From NCBI GenBank assembly GCA_964619955.1, contig CAZUJF010000041.1:1-46873 (forward strand): a stretch of DNA of 46,873 bases, read 5' to 3'. This DNA is from JACQFK01 sp964619955. GTDB taxonomy: Bacteria > Planctomycetota > MHYJ01 > JACPRB01. The stretch's first letter is position 1; each line of letters starts with the position of its first letter. Below, one piece after another: positions 25,178 through 34,000 of this stretch. The translations under genes and the position numbers were made by a program. The notes below the pieces were generated by a model. That model did no database searches, had not been told where the DNA came from, and worked only from the letters and a program-made list of their open reading frames with translations.

Positions 25178-25193
25178 CCATGCGATCGCATGG
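25178..25193. promoter_or_regulatory. Putative HipB operator O2, perfect 16-bp palindrome
   Basis: CCATGCGATCGCATGG is its own reverse complement. Its centre is 62 bases from the centre of O1, close to six helical turns, and the two sites flank the hipBA promoter. This is the layout expected if two repressor dimers cooperate or loop the DNA. Confidence 0.65.
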
Positions 25194-25209
25194 AGCCCAT
25201 TGAGGCAAG

Positions 25210-26385
25210 CTACTTCCCCGGGCCGCTGGCGACCAGGGGCCGCGTGGCGCGCCGGAGAAAGAGGACGGAGAAACAGCTGTCCCAGGTCTTCCCGTACCAG
25301 GTGCCTCCCGTCGCGCCCTCCGTGTCCTCGCCCCAGGAGCCGTCCGCATGCTGGGTGCCGAGCAGCGCGTTCGCCCCTTCGCGGTACCAGTGCCGCGTGC
25401 CGAAGGTCTCCGTCCCGTAGAGGATCCCGGCGCGTTCGAGCGAATACATGTAGTAGCCGTTCCAGGCCTGGATCTCGAACTTCTCCGCCATCCAGTCCAT
25501 CGCCGACTGCACGGTGGGGTCCTTCCTCCAGTCCTTCTTCTGCATGTGCAAACAGCAGACCAGCGAACCCAGCGCGCCCGCGCTCATCGCGGGATACGGG
25601 GCCCGCTCGTCGAGCGCCGGCGTCTTGTAGTTCCAGCCCTGGGGCGGGAGCTTGACGGCGGGGCCGGAGGCCACGGCCTTCCGTCCGGCCTTCTCGTTCC
25701 GGTTGAGCTGGGAGAACTGCGCCTCGCGCCACCACTTCACCGCCGACGTCAGCGTCGCCTCGGGGATCTCGATGTTCGCGTCGAAGCAGGCCCGCAGCCC
25801 GAGCGCGGCGTAGAGCGAGTTCGAGTTGTCCCCGGCGTCGCCGCCGTCCTGCGTCTTCTTGATCGTGATCTTCTTCGGCGGCTTCGCCTTGCCGCCCTTG
25901 GGCTTCGCCCCGCCCGAGGCGACCTCCTTGCGGGCCTGGGGGTCCGGGACGGCGACATTCGCGCCCGCCTCCAACTGCTGGCCGTAGGTCCACTGGCCAT
26001 TCGTGCACTGGTTGTCGACCAGGAACTGCGCGCACTGGGCCAGCTTCTCCTGGTAGGCGACGCGGTCGAGCGCCTCGAGGCACATCGCGAGGAGCGCGAC
26101 CTTGTACGTGCGCTTCAGCGGAGCCGTGGTCACGCTCTTGAAGAGTTCCAGGACCTTCGGGTCGCTGGGCGGCACCCCCGCGTGAATGAACGTCAGGAGG
26201 ATCAGCTCGTCCGAATTCTGGTACGCGCCCTTGAGGTCGGGCGAGGGCGCGGTGCGGAGGTACGCGATGCCGCGCTCGATGGCCTGGGCGACCTTGACCT
26301 CGTTGACGCCGCCGGAGCTCGGGCTGGGTTTGCCCTCGTCGTCCTGGACGAAGCACAGCGCCGCCAGGAGCAGGATGTAACTCAT
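25210..26385 (-). CDS. Exported squalene-cyclase/prenyltransferase-like alpha-toroid protein
   Basis: The 391-residue product has a short signal peptide (MSYILLLAALCFVQ). It then shows repeats of the alpha/alpha toroid seen in terpenoid cyclases: AIERGIAYLRT, LAQCAQFLVDNQCTNGQWTYG, SAMDWMAEKF, and ALLGTQHADGSWGED, which is close to the QW motif. It lacks the DxDD acid motif of squalene-hopene cyclase, so it is unlikely to cyclise squalene. Such proteins are numerous in Planctomycetota and their role is unknown. A strong AAGGAGG site precedes the ATG at 26385. A Lys-rich insert lies near residue 170. Confidence 0.82.
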   Translation of the reverse strand: MSYILLLAALCFVQDDEGKPSPSSGGVNEVKVAQAIERGIAYLRTAPSPDLKGAYQNSDELILLTFIHAGVPPSDPKVLELFKSVTTAPLKRTYKVALLAMCLEALDRVAYQEKLAQCAQFLVDNQCTNGQWTYGQQLEAGANVAVPDPQARKEVASGGAKPKGGKAKPPKKITIKKTQDGGDAGDNSNSLYAALGLRACFDANIEIPEATLTSAVKWWREAQFSQLNRNEKAGRKAVASGPAVKLPPQGWNYKTPALDERAPYPAMSAGALGSLVCCLHMQKKDWRKDPTVQSAMDWMAEKFEIQAWNGYYMYSLERAGILYGTETFGTRHWYREGANALLGTQHADGSWGEDTEGATGGTWYGKTWDSCFSVLFLRRATRPLVASGPGK

Positions 26386-26506
26386 GGAACCTCCTTGGCG
26401 CACCCCTTGCGCAGAACAGGATACCCGTTCCGGGCCGGGAAGAGAACAGGGCCCGGCTTCCGGATTCGGGGATGGCCGGCGGCGCCCCGCCGGTTATCTT
26501 GACGCC

Positions 26507-26992
26507 ATGACGAAGAACGACTCCGCCGTGCAGTTCGAAACCCGGGCGCGCGTCCATGTGGCGCTCGCGGTTCGCGACCTCGCGCGCGCGACCGCGTTCT
26601 ACCGCGTCCTCCTCGGACAGGAACCCACGAAGACGCGCGCGGGCTACGCGAAGTTCGAGGTCGCCGAGCCGCCCCTCAACCTCTCGCTCAACGAGACGGC
26701 GGGCCCGACCGCCCCGTCCAACGCCACCGCCCACTTCGGCATCCAGGTCAAGACCATCGCCGAGGTGAAGGAGCAGCACGCCCGCTTCGCGGCCGCCGGG
26801 CTCCCCTCTCGCGTGGAGGACCAGGTGAGCTGCTGCTACGCGGTGCAGAACAAGGTCTGGGCCGAGGATCCCGACGGGAACAAGTGGGAGACCTACGTGC
26901 TCCTCGACGACAACGCGGCCCAGCGGGCCTCGTCGGCGGGGACGGACTGCTGCGCTCCGGCGAACGTGACGTTCGGGTCCTGCCGGAAGTAA
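26507..26992 (+). CDS. arsI: ArsI/CadI-family VOC metalloenzyme, likely organoarsenical C-As lyase
   Basis: The 161-residue protein has the vicinal-oxygen-chelate fold, with metal ligands consistent with H17, H76 and E128. The adjacent cysteines C109-C110 in DQVSCCYAVQNKVW are the hallmark of ArsI, which binds trivalent methylarsenical and cleaves the carbon-arsenic bond in an Fe(II)/O2 reaction. The C-terminal tail adds a second CC pair and a further Cys. No arsR, arsM or efflux gene is adjacent, so the arsenic assignment rests on the motif alone; a CadI-like metal-binding role is the alternative. Confidence 0.85.
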   Translation: MTKNDSAVQFETRARVHVALAVRDLARATAFYRVLLGQEPTKTRAGYAKFEVAEPPLNLSLNETAGPTAPSNATAHFGIQVKTIAEVKEQHARFAAAGLPSRVEDQVSCCYAVQNKVWAEDPDGNKWETYVLLDDNAAQRASSAGTDCCAPANVTFGSCRK

Positions 26993-26998
26993 CCCGGC

Positions 26999-28009
26999 TC
27001 ACTCCGGACGGTAGCCCCGCCACATCCACACGAGCGTGTCCGCCAGCGTCTGCTGGAAGACCTTGCCGTCGCAGTGCCCCGTCGCCTTGCTGAAGACGTA
27101 GCGGTACTCGTAGCCCTTCGCCTTCAGCGCCGCCGCCGTGCGCTGGTTGGCCATCACCCAGTTGTGGTAGGTGTTCTCCGGATCCTTGGCGCGGAGATCG
27201 TTCTCCGAGACGTGCGTGAAGATGCGCAGCGGCTTCTTCTCGCTCCGCTCGATCAGCCTCATGCCGGAATGGAACTCCCACGCGCCGAGCGGGATCTTCG
27301 CCTCCTCCGGGGCGTCGTCGTCCTGCTGGTCCACGAACGTCCCGGAATACGTGATCAGGCGGCGGAAGAGGTCCGGACGGAACCAACCGGCGATGAGCGC
27401 GGCCGCGCCGCCCGAGCTGCAGCCCATCAAGCCCCGGCCCCAGGGATCCGCCGTGAACGCCAGCTTGGGAAAGGCCGCCTTGACCTTCGCATCGGCGAGG
27501 ACCGCGGGCAGGACCTCCTCATGGATGAAGCGCGCGTGCCGGTCGGACATCGTGTCGTATTCCAGCCCGCGCTGGCTGCCTTTGCCGTCGTTGCCGCCGT
27601 TCTCGATGGCGACCACGACGAACGCCGGCAGGCTGCGCTCCGGATTCTTCGACACCGTCAGGTTGTCCAGGGCGTGGCGCAGCAGGTTCATCTGGCTGGG
27701 GCCGTCGAAGGTCACCAGCAGCGGCGCCTTCGTGCCGTCCTTGTACGCGGCCGGCACGTACACGAAGATCTTCCGCTCCTTGCGCACGGGTTTCTTGGGA
27801 TCGAGCGTGGGGTCGTCGCCGCGGAAGATCTTGCTGTCCGCCAGCCGCATCGAGAACTCGAAGGACTGCCCCTTGGGATTGCCCTTGTCCTTGAGGTCGG
27901 GATCGACCTGGTACTCGGGACCGATCGTGAGATCCCCGTTGCCCGACTTGTCCTGGGCGGCCGCCGGCGCGCAGAAGACCGCAACCAGCAGCAGTGTTCT
28001 CAAGTCCAT
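26999..28009 (-). CDS. Secreted alpha/beta-hydrolase esterase (enterochelin-esterase-like)
   Basis: The 336-residue protein starts with a signal peptide (MDLRTLLLVAVFCAPAAAQ). Its core resembles putative esterases of the EstD/Fes type: KIFVYVPAAYKDGTKAPLLVTFDG, DTMSDRHARFIHEEVLPAV, and the nucleophile elbow G-C-S198-S-G. A later GHCDG contributes the likely catalytic His. This group hydrolyses esters such as acetyl or feruloyl groups on polysaccharides, or siderophore esters. Export and the nearby deacetylase genes favour a polysaccharide role. The stop is six bases from the end of the convergent arsI gene. Confidence 0.85.
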   Translation of the reverse strand: MDLRTLLLVAVFCAPAAAQDKSGNGDLTIGPEYQVDPDLKDKGNPKGQSFEFSMRLADSKIFRGDDPTLDPKKPVRKERKIFVYVPAAYKDGTKAPLLVTFDGPSQMNLLRHALDNLTVSKNPERSLPAFVVVAIENGGNDGKGSQRGLEYDTMSDRHARFIHEEVLPAVLADAKVKAAFPKLAFTADPWGRGLMGCSSGGAAALIAGWFRPDLFRRLITYSGTFVDQQDDDAPEEAKIPLGAWEFHSGMRLIERSEKKPLRIFTHVSENDLRAKDPENTYHNWVMANQRTAAALKAKGYEYRYVFSKATGHCDGKVFQQTLADTLVWMWRGYRPE

Positions 28010-28087
28010 CGTGAGCGTCCTCCGGGGGTGAGCATAGCGACGCGAGGGGGCGCGGGCAACCCTGCAACCGCCGCCTCTCGTTCCCCG

Positions 28088-30463
28088 TCAGCGAAGGTCG
28101 CGCAGCTCGACCGCACCGGTCGCGGCCTCGATCTTCCGGGCGGTCTCCCGCGCCTGCTCGATCAGCGGCTTGAGGCTTTTGGCCTCCCGATGGGCGAGCA
28201 GGTCCTTCTCGAGCTGGCGGACCCGAGGAAGCATCGGCTTCGCCGCCGTGCCGTAGGCCTCCAGAACCTTCAGCCCCCGGGCGATCCGGTCCTGCTTGCC
28301 CCAGCGGTCGATCTCCATGATGTCGAGACAGAGCGAAACGCCCTCGCGGATCCGATGCTTCGCCAGGACGTCGAGGCCCGCCAGGCGGACCCCGTCGGCG
28401 AACATCTCCCCGCTCATGGCCGGCTCCACGATGGCCTGGTGGATCGCGGGCAGGAGCGGCTGGATCTCCTCGAAACTGAGGCGGGCGAAGATCCCGCCGA
28501 CGCTCCCGCGCGCCCGGCCGTCCTCGTTCAGAAGTCCCGCCCGCACCGCCTCGCGGAGAAGGCCGCGATCGACCCCCTCCATCGTCCCCCGGAGCAGCCC
28601 GCCCCGGCGCTCAAAGAGCGCGAAGCAGAGGAAGCGCTGCTCCATGCCGCGCGGATCGTCCGCGGAAGGCGGCCGGGCGATCTTCCGGAGCAGCTCCGGC
28701 AGCGCGGCCAGCGCCGGCGGTCCGATCGCGGCCAGCGCCTCGGCCGCCTGGACCCGGACCCAGAGATCCCCGTCCTTGAGCGACTCCATCAGCGCCGGCA
28801 CGGCGGCGGCGGCCGCGCCCTTGAGCTCGGCCAGCGCCGCGCAGGCCCCCAGGCGCTCCTCGACGCGCGGGGAGCGGAGCTTCCCGGTCAGGGCCGGGAC
28901 CGCGTCCGCCTTGCGGCGGGCGAGCGCCATCGCCGACCGCTCCCGCACGATCGGCGACCAGCTCCCCAGTCGGTCGAGCAATTCCTTCTCGCCGATCGCG
29001 TCGTACGCGCTGGTGCGGTCCTTGTTCGTCCACCCGCGTCCGTCCTGGATCAGGCCCCGGGCGGTCGCGGCGTCGATCGCGGGAACCCCCGACGGCCGCT
29101 TCCCCGTCAAGACGATCTTCTTGAGCGGCTGCGCGTAAGCCAGGAGATAGGCCCCGGTCGCGTCCCAGCCCGCATACGAGTCCCGATCCGGCTCGGGCGG
29201 ACCCTGGTGGACGAAGGTCCCGTCCCAGCACCGCGCGAGGTCGAAATACCAGGCGCCGAACTCCTCCATCCACGGTCCCGTGGCCTGCGGACCCGAGAGC
29301 GCCACGGCCGGAAGCGACCAGAGGATGTTGAAGAAGTTCCCCGTGTGTCCGCCGTCGCGCTCCGCCCCGTGGGACGCCAGGCTCATGCGGGCGAAGAACT
29401 CCGCGGGTTTGGCCTCGCCGACGAGGTTGAAGAGCACCGCGCCCATCCCGCACTTGCCGTTGTCCTCGTGCGTCTCCGTCCAGGGCGCGTGGTCGCCGTA
29501 GGGGATCGCCCCCTTCCCCGTGTAGAAGCGCAGGAGGCGCAGGCTCCTCTCGATGGCCCGCTGCAGCTCCGGGTCCTTCACGCCGGCGTCCCGCGCCATC
29601 ACCATGCCGATCGTCAGCGGGACCCCCGGGGCGTTCATCATGCCGTAGCCGTTGAGCCGGCCGTCCGGCCGCGCGAACTTGTGCCCCCAGGAACCGACCG
29701 CGCTCTGCCCCTCCGCCGATTCCCGGGCGAGGCGCCGCAGCCCCGGCAGCAGCGCCTGGTCGCCGCTGGCCGCCGCGTACTCGGCGAGCAGCATCATGAC
29801 GTAGCCGTAGTACCAGGTCTTGAAATCGTCGGCCGAGTAGTCCGCCGCCCAGCGCGCCTCCCGCTGCACCAGGGACGAGTACGCGGGGTCGCCGCTCGCC
29901 AGCAGCGCGAGCGCGTTCAGCGAGCGCGGGATGGGGTTGGGCTTGTAGGAGGGCTCCGACATCTTCCGGGCCAGTGCGCGGCAGCCCTCCTCGAGGATGC
30001 GGCGCGACTTCGGGCAGTCGTAGGGGGCGGTGGGGGCGTACGCGCCGAGGACGGGGAGCGTCAGGACGAGCTCCTCCGATTTCTCGGACCTCCAGCGGGT
30101 CAGCGGGAGTTTCCCGCCGGCCGCCTCCGCCCGGGTGAGCGCCCGCCCCAGCTCGGTCCGCGGATCGAAGGAGAAGACCTTCCCGCCCGCGCCGAGGATC
30201 ACGTCGCCCGGAAGAAGGAGACCGTCGGCCGGGGACCCCTTCTCCACCTTCGTGACGAGGATCTGGCGGGCGTCGGTCGTGCAGAGCTTGTCGCAATGCA
30301 TCCAGCCCCGAGCGCCGGTGGCTCCGAGGTTCCAGTCGTGGCGCGCTCCCTCGGGGATCCGGCCGCCCTTCGTGAAGTCCGGGTTGGGCGGCGCCTTCCC
30401 CTGCGCGGCGGCCGCGGCCGCCATGAACAGCAGGGCCGCCGACGTGGACAGGATTCGGATCAT
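28088..30463 (-). CDS. DUF6288-like protein with PDZ, alpha-toroid and HEAT repeats
   Basis: The 791-residue product has a signal peptide (MIRILSTSAALLFMAAAAAAQ), then a PDZ-like domain at about 45-145 (VTKVEKGSPADGLLLPGDVIL). A helical toroid-like region spans about 150-500 (LNALALLASGDPAY, KTWYYGYVMMLLAEYAA). Then come HEAT repeats (VRERSAMALARRKADAVPALTGKL, VQAAEALAAIGPPALAALPELL). This order matches DUF6288 proteins of Planctomycetota, whose role is not known. The PDZ and HEAT parts suggest it binds other exported proteins. Its ATG overlaps the stop of the sialate esterase gene (ATGA), so both are made together. Confidence 0.78.
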   Translation of the reverse strand: MIRILSTSAALLFMAAAAAAQGKAPPNPDFTKGGRIPEGARHDWNLGATGARGWMHCDKLCTTDARQILVTKVEKGSPADGLLLPGDVILGAGGKVFSFDPRTELGRALTRAEAAGGKLPLTRWRSEKSEELVLTLPVLGAYAPTAPYDCPKSRRILEEGCRALARKMSEPSYKPNPIPRSLNALALLASGDPAYSSLVQREARWAADYSADDFKTWYYGYVMMLLAEYAAASGDQALLPGLRRLARESAEGQSAVGSWGHKFARPDGRLNGYGMMNAPGVPLTIGMVMARDAGVKDPELQRAIERSLRLLRFYTGKGAIPYGDHAPWTETHEDNGKCGMGAVLFNLVGEAKPAEFFARMSLASHGAERDGGHTGNFFNILWSLPAVALSGPQATGPWMEEFGAWYFDLARCWDGTFVHQGPPEPDRDSYAGWDATGAYLLAYAQPLKKIVLTGKRPSGVPAIDAATARGLIQDGRGWTNKDRTSAYDAIGEKELLDRLGSWSPIVRERSAMALARRKADAVPALTGKLRSPRVEERLGACAALAELKGAAAAAVPALMESLKDGDLWVRVQAAEALAAIGPPALAALPELLRKIARPPSADDPRGMEQRFLCFALFERRGGLLRGTMEGVDRGLLREAVRAGLLNEDGRARGSVGGIFARLSFEEIQPLLPAIHQAIVEPAMSGEMFADGVRLAGLDVLAKHRIREGVSLCLDIMEIDRWGKQDRIARGLKVLEAYGTAAKPMLPRVRQLEKDLLAHREAKSLKPLIEQARETARKIEAATGAVELRDLR

Positions 30464-32415
30464 CGATTTTCTCCCGCCTTGGCTTTCTGAAGCTCCGACG
30501 CCTTCCGCTTCTCCCAGGCCTCCTGCTCGGCCGCAAGCTTCGGCTTCAGGTCCGCCAGCACCGCTTCGGCTTCGCGGACCCGGCGCTCGAGGTCGAGGAG
30601 TTCCAGCTCCTTCATGAGCAGGCCCCGGATGCGCCGCTCCTGGGCGGGGTCGTCGCTGCCCGGGAAACGCGTCGGCGCCTCCTCCAGCGCCCAGTCGTCG
30701 CTCCGCTGGGCGGGAAGCGGGATCTGGCGCGGGCTGACGAGGTTGGCCATCGGGTTCCGCGCCCAGGCGTAGCGATAATGCACGGGCTGGGGTACCAAGG
30801 GGCTTCGCAGCGCCAGCACGTTCTTCTTGAGGATGGGCTGTTTGCGGGCGTCGACCCCGTCGCTGTGGTAGCGGACCTCGGCCGGATGGAAGCGGCGATC
30901 CTCGCCCGCGATCGCGAAGCCGCGCATCTGGTCGTCGGAGTCGTCCTTCATCCGGATCTCCGTGCTCATCGTGAGCCGGAGCGTGCCGTCGACCTGCTTC
31001 ACGTCCTGGATCGCCGGAGGAAGCCAGTGCTCCTCTTTCAGAAGGCCGTACTGGGTGGCCAGCGCCCACTTCGCGACCCGCTCGCCCGCAGGGACCTTGA
31101 TCTGCGGATGGTACCAGCTCTTGCGCAGGTCGAAGCAGCTGACGTAGCCGATCGCGGCGTCTCCGGCGTCGCGGAGTTCGCGGAAGGTGCGGTGTTGCGC
31201 CTCCCGGATCCAGGGTCCGGCATCGTACGTCGACTTGGCGAAGTTCTCTTTGGTCTGAGGGTCTCCGGCCGTGGGGAGCGAGATGATGCAGAAGGGCATC
31301 TTGGGATCCCCGAAGGCGGCCCGCCAGGCGGCGATCATCTTCCCGAAAACCTGATGGTACATCCTTCCGCCGGCGGAGCCGTCGAAGCAGTTGTTGAAGC
31401 CCTGGTGGAAGACCGCCCCCTTGATCGAGAGCCCCTCGAGGGGACGGATCACCCCCGCGTAACAGTGCCCGGGCCGGTTCCGGTCGCTCGCGGGGCCCGG
31501 GAGGAGGTCGGCGGGAGGCTTGCCGTCTTTCGGAGGGGCTTTTCCCTGCTTCGCCAGATTCGCCCGGTCCTGTTCGTACTTCGCGATCCGCCGTTTCAGG
31601 TCCTCCTGGGGGTCGAAGGCGGCGATCTTCTCGTCCCAAGACTTGAGCTTGGCCTTCGTCTCGGGACCCTCGATGCGGCGGAACACCTCCTCGGGGGTCC
31701 AGGTCTCGACCGTGGTCCCGCCGATCGACGCGTCGATCAGGCCGATCGGCACCCGTGCCGCCATCTGGAGTCGCCGTCCGAAAACGTAGCCGATCGCCGA
31801 GAACTCCTGCACGCGAGCCGGGGTGCAGGCCTCCCAGTCGCCCTTGCGGTAATGCCGGCTGGACCAGGCGCTCCACTCCTGCAGGCGCTCGAAGCTCCGG
31901 ACCGAGTTGAACCCCTTGCCCTGAGGCGGCGTCAGGAGGCGGAGCTCCGGAAAGTTCGCCGACGCGATCTCCAGCGCCCCGTCGTCCACGCTCGAGATCG
32001 GGAACTCCATGTTGCTCTGTCCGCCCAGCAGCCACACGTCCCCGACCAGGATGTCCTCCAGGACGAGGGCCTTTCGCTTCCCCTGGATCCGCATCGCGCG
32101 CGGCGCCGCGTCGGCCGCGAGGGGCTCCAGGACCGCCTTCCAGACGCGGTCGGCGCCGGCGACGACCTTCGCCGTCCGGCCTCCAAAGGAGACCTCGACC
32201 TCCTCGCCGGGATCCGCCCATCCCCAGACCGCGACGGGCTTGTCGCGCTGAAGGACCATGTGGCTCTGGAAGGCGTTGCTGACGCAGAGGCCTTCTCCGA
32301 TCGCGGGGACGTCGACGACATCCTCGTGCGGCAGTTTCCTGGGTCCGTCCTGGGCGCCCCGCGCGCCGTTCACGCAGAGGGCCAGGAGGAGTCCCGCCGA
32401 TATCAGGTTTCGCAT
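30460..32415 (-). CDS. Sialate O-acetylesterase-like exported hydrolase
   Basis: The 651-residue protein has a signal peptide and the sialate O-acetylesterase SGNH core. The nucleophile is Ser134 in LLGGQSNMEF, followed by IGLIDASIGGTTVETWTP and a variant FHQGFNN at the third block. The WYHPQIKVPAGERVA region carries the His. A C-terminal coiled-coil extension of about 60 charged residues (ERRVREAEAVLADL) is unusual for the family. These enzymes remove acetyl groups from sugars, not only sialic acid. AAGGAAGG precedes the ATG at 32415. Confidence 0.9.
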   Translation of the reverse strand: MRNLISAGLLLALCVNGARGAQDGPRKLPHEDVVDVPAIGEGLCVSNAFQSHMVLQRDKPVAVWGWADPGEEVEVSFGGRTAKVVAGADRVWKAVLEPLAADAAPRAMRIQGKRKALVLEDILVGDVWLLGGQSNMEFPISSVDDGALEIASANFPELRLLTPPQGKGFNSVRSFERLQEWSAWSSRHYRKGDWEACTPARVQEFSAIGYVFGRRLQMAARVPIGLIDASIGGTTVETWTPEEVFRRIEGPETKAKLKSWDEKIAAFDPQEDLKRRIAKYEQDRANLAKQGKAPPKDGKPPADLLPGPASDRNRPGHCYAGVIRPLEGLSIKGAVFHQGFNNCFDGSAGGRMYHQVFGKMIAAWRAAFGDPKMPFCIISLPTAGDPQTKENFAKSTYDAGPWIREAQHRTFRELRDAGDAAIGYVSCFDLRKSWYHPQIKVPAGERVAKWALATQYGLLKEEHWLPPAIQDVKQVDGTLRLTMSTEIRMKDDSDDQMRGFAIAGEDRRFHPAEVRYHSDGVDARKQPILKKNVLALRSPLVPQPVHYRYAWARNPMANLVSPRQIPLPAQRSDDWALEEAPTRFPGSDDPAQERRIRGLLMKELELLDLERRVREAEAVLADLKPKLAAEQEAWEKRKASELQKAKAGENR

Positions 32416-32465
32416 CGTACGCCTTCCTTTCGTGTCGCAGCAGCTTAACCCTCGTCCGGGTTCGG

Positions 32466-32500
32466 GAATCGCGTCAAGCTGTTGCCGAATCGCGACAAGC
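32466..32500. repeat. Tandem 14-bp direct repeats in a divergent promoter region
   Basis: GAATCGCGTCAAGC (32466-32479) and GAATCGCGACAAGC (32487-32500) differ at one base. They start exactly 21 bases apart, two turns of the helix. They lie between the sialate esterase gene and the methyltransferase gene, so a regulator could use them as paired half-sites. Confidence 0.55.
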
Positions 32501-32601
32501 ACCCGGAGCGCACGGCGGGCGGGGTTTTCCGCCGTCTCCCTTCCCTCCCGTGATACCATCGCAGCGCTTGGAACGTCCCTTCGTCGCTTCGAGGTGAATC
32601 C

Positions 32602-33615
32602 ATGGCCGACTCCGCCGATCCGTCGCCCGTCCTGGAGGCCCTGGACGGCTTCCGCCGTTCCAAAACGATGTTCGCCGCGCTGGAACTCGGCGTCTTCGAG
32701 CGGCTGCAGAAGGGCGGCGCCACGGCGGACGCCCTGGCGAAGGAGCTCTCGCTGAACGCCGACGCGGCCGAACGGCTGCTCGACGCCTGCGTCGGCGCCG
32801 GGCTGCTCGCCAAGAAGGACGGCGTCTACTCGAACAACGAGACCGCGTCCGCCTACCTCGTCCGCTCCAGCCCGGCGGCCCTCGTCGGCTACATCGACTA
32901 CTCCAACCGCGTCGCCTACAGGATGTGGGGCGACCTGGAGACCGCGATCCGCAAAGGGATCCACCTCTGGGAGGCCACCTACGGCCTCAAGGGCGACATC
33001 TTCGCGCACTTCTTCAAGACCGACGAAAACAAGCGCACCTTCCTCATGGGCATGCACGGCATGGGCATGCTGAGCTCGCCCAAAGTCGTCGAGAGTTTCG
33101 ACCTGGGCCGCTTCCGGCATCTGGTCGACCTCGGCGGCGCGACCGGACATCTGACGCTGGAGGCGGTCCGGCGCCACCCGAAGCTGAAAGGCACGATCTT
33201 CGACCTGCCGGCCGTCGTCGTCGTCGCGCAGGAGTTCATCGACCGCTCGCCCGACAAGGCCCGGCTCGGCGTCGTCGCGGGCGACTTCTTCCAGGATCCG
33301 CTGCCGGAGGCGGACCTCTACGCGCTGGGCCGCATCCTCCACGACTGGTCGGCCGAAAAGATCCGGATCCTGCTCTCGAAGATCTTCCGGAGCCTGCCCG
33401 CGGGCGGCGGCCTGCTGATCGCCGAGCGCCTGCTCAACGACGACAAGACCGGGCCGCTCAGGGGCCAGCTCCAGTCCCTCAACATGCTGGTGTGCACCGA
33501 GGGCAAGGAACGCAACGCGGCGGAGTACACGGCCCTCCTGCTCGAGGCCGGCTTCAAGAAGGTGCAGACCCGCGAGACGGGCTCCGTGGTCGACGCGATC
33601 CTGGCCCTCAAGTAG
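32602..33615 (+). CDS. SAM-dependent O-methyltransferase (hydroxyneurosporene/acetylserotonin type)
   Basis: The 337-residue protein has an N-terminal helical dimerisation domain with a winged-helix segment (ADALAKELSLNADAAERLL). The class I methyltransferase fold follows, with SAM motif LVDLGGATGHLTLEA and a second acidic loop VAGDFFQDPLPEAD. RILHDWSAEKI contains the His-Asp pair typical of plant-type O-methyltransferases. It probably methylates a hydroxyl group on a small molecule; no other biosynthetic genes sit nearby to name the substrate. Its 3' end overlaps the convergent Nudix gene by eight bases. Confidence 0.88.
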   Translation: MADSADPSPVLEALDGFRRSKTMFAALELGVFERLQKGGATADALAKELSLNADAAERLLDACVGAGLLAKKDGVYSNNETASAYLVRSSPAALVGYIDYSNRVAYRMWGDLETAIRKGIHLWEATYGLKGDIFAHFFKTDENKRTFLMGMHGMGMLSSPKVVESFDLGRFRHLVDLGGATGHLTLEAVRRHPKLKGTIFDLPAVVVVAQEFIDRSPDKARLGVVAGDFFQDPLPEADLYALGRILHDWSAEKIRILLSKIFRSLPAGGGLLIAERLLNDDKTGPLRGQLQSLNMLVCTEGKERNAAEYTALLLEAGFKKVQTRETGSVVDAILALK

Positions 33616-34000
33616 TCCGCTGCTCCAGCCAGGCCTTGAGGCCGGGCAGGATCGGGTCGAGACGCAGGCCTTCGGCGACGTCGAGCCAGCGGTACTCCGC
33701 CACCTCGTGGGGACAGGGGACGGGCTCCTGCCGCGCCGGGACCAGCCGCGTCTCGAACCAGTGGAGGCGGAATTCGCCGTTGGGCGAGAGGCTTTCGTGG
33801 ACCTTGTCGTGCACGGTCACGAGCAGGCCGACTTCCTCCCGCACCTCGCGGGCCATCGCGAGCGGCAGCGGCTCCCCCGCCTCCACCTGGCCGCCGACGA
33901 AACACCACCAGCCGGGGGCGCGGACTACTTTCAGCCCGCGGCGGATGAAGAGATAGCGGCCCGCGCCGTCGTCCAGGATCGCGACCACGCCGTCCTTCAT
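33608..34000 (-). CDS. Nudix hydrolase
   Basis: This 130-residue protein carries a complete Nudix box: G37, E43 and REVREEVGL at 51-59, in which the glutamates bind magnesium. Nudix enzymes cleave nucleoside diphosphates linked to other groups, including damaged nucleotides and NADH-like cofactors. I place the start at the ATG at 34000, which overlaps the stop of the upstream gene (ATGA). The exact substrate cannot be read from the sequence. Confidence 0.9.
   Translation of the reverse strand: MKDGVVAILDDGAGRYLFIRRGLKVVRAPGWWCFVGGQVEAGEPLPLAMAREVREEVGLLVTVHDKVHESLSPNGEFRLHWFETRLVPARQEPVPCPHEVAEYRWLDVAEGLRLDPILPGLKAWLEQRTT

Noticed and set aside
25182..25189. GCGATCGC matching the cyanobacterial HIP1 repeat.
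   Set aside because: Only two copies were noticed, both tied to the hipBA promoter as part of a longer palindrome, so an operator is a better explanation than a HIP1 repeat, and no cyanobacterial gene content is seen.
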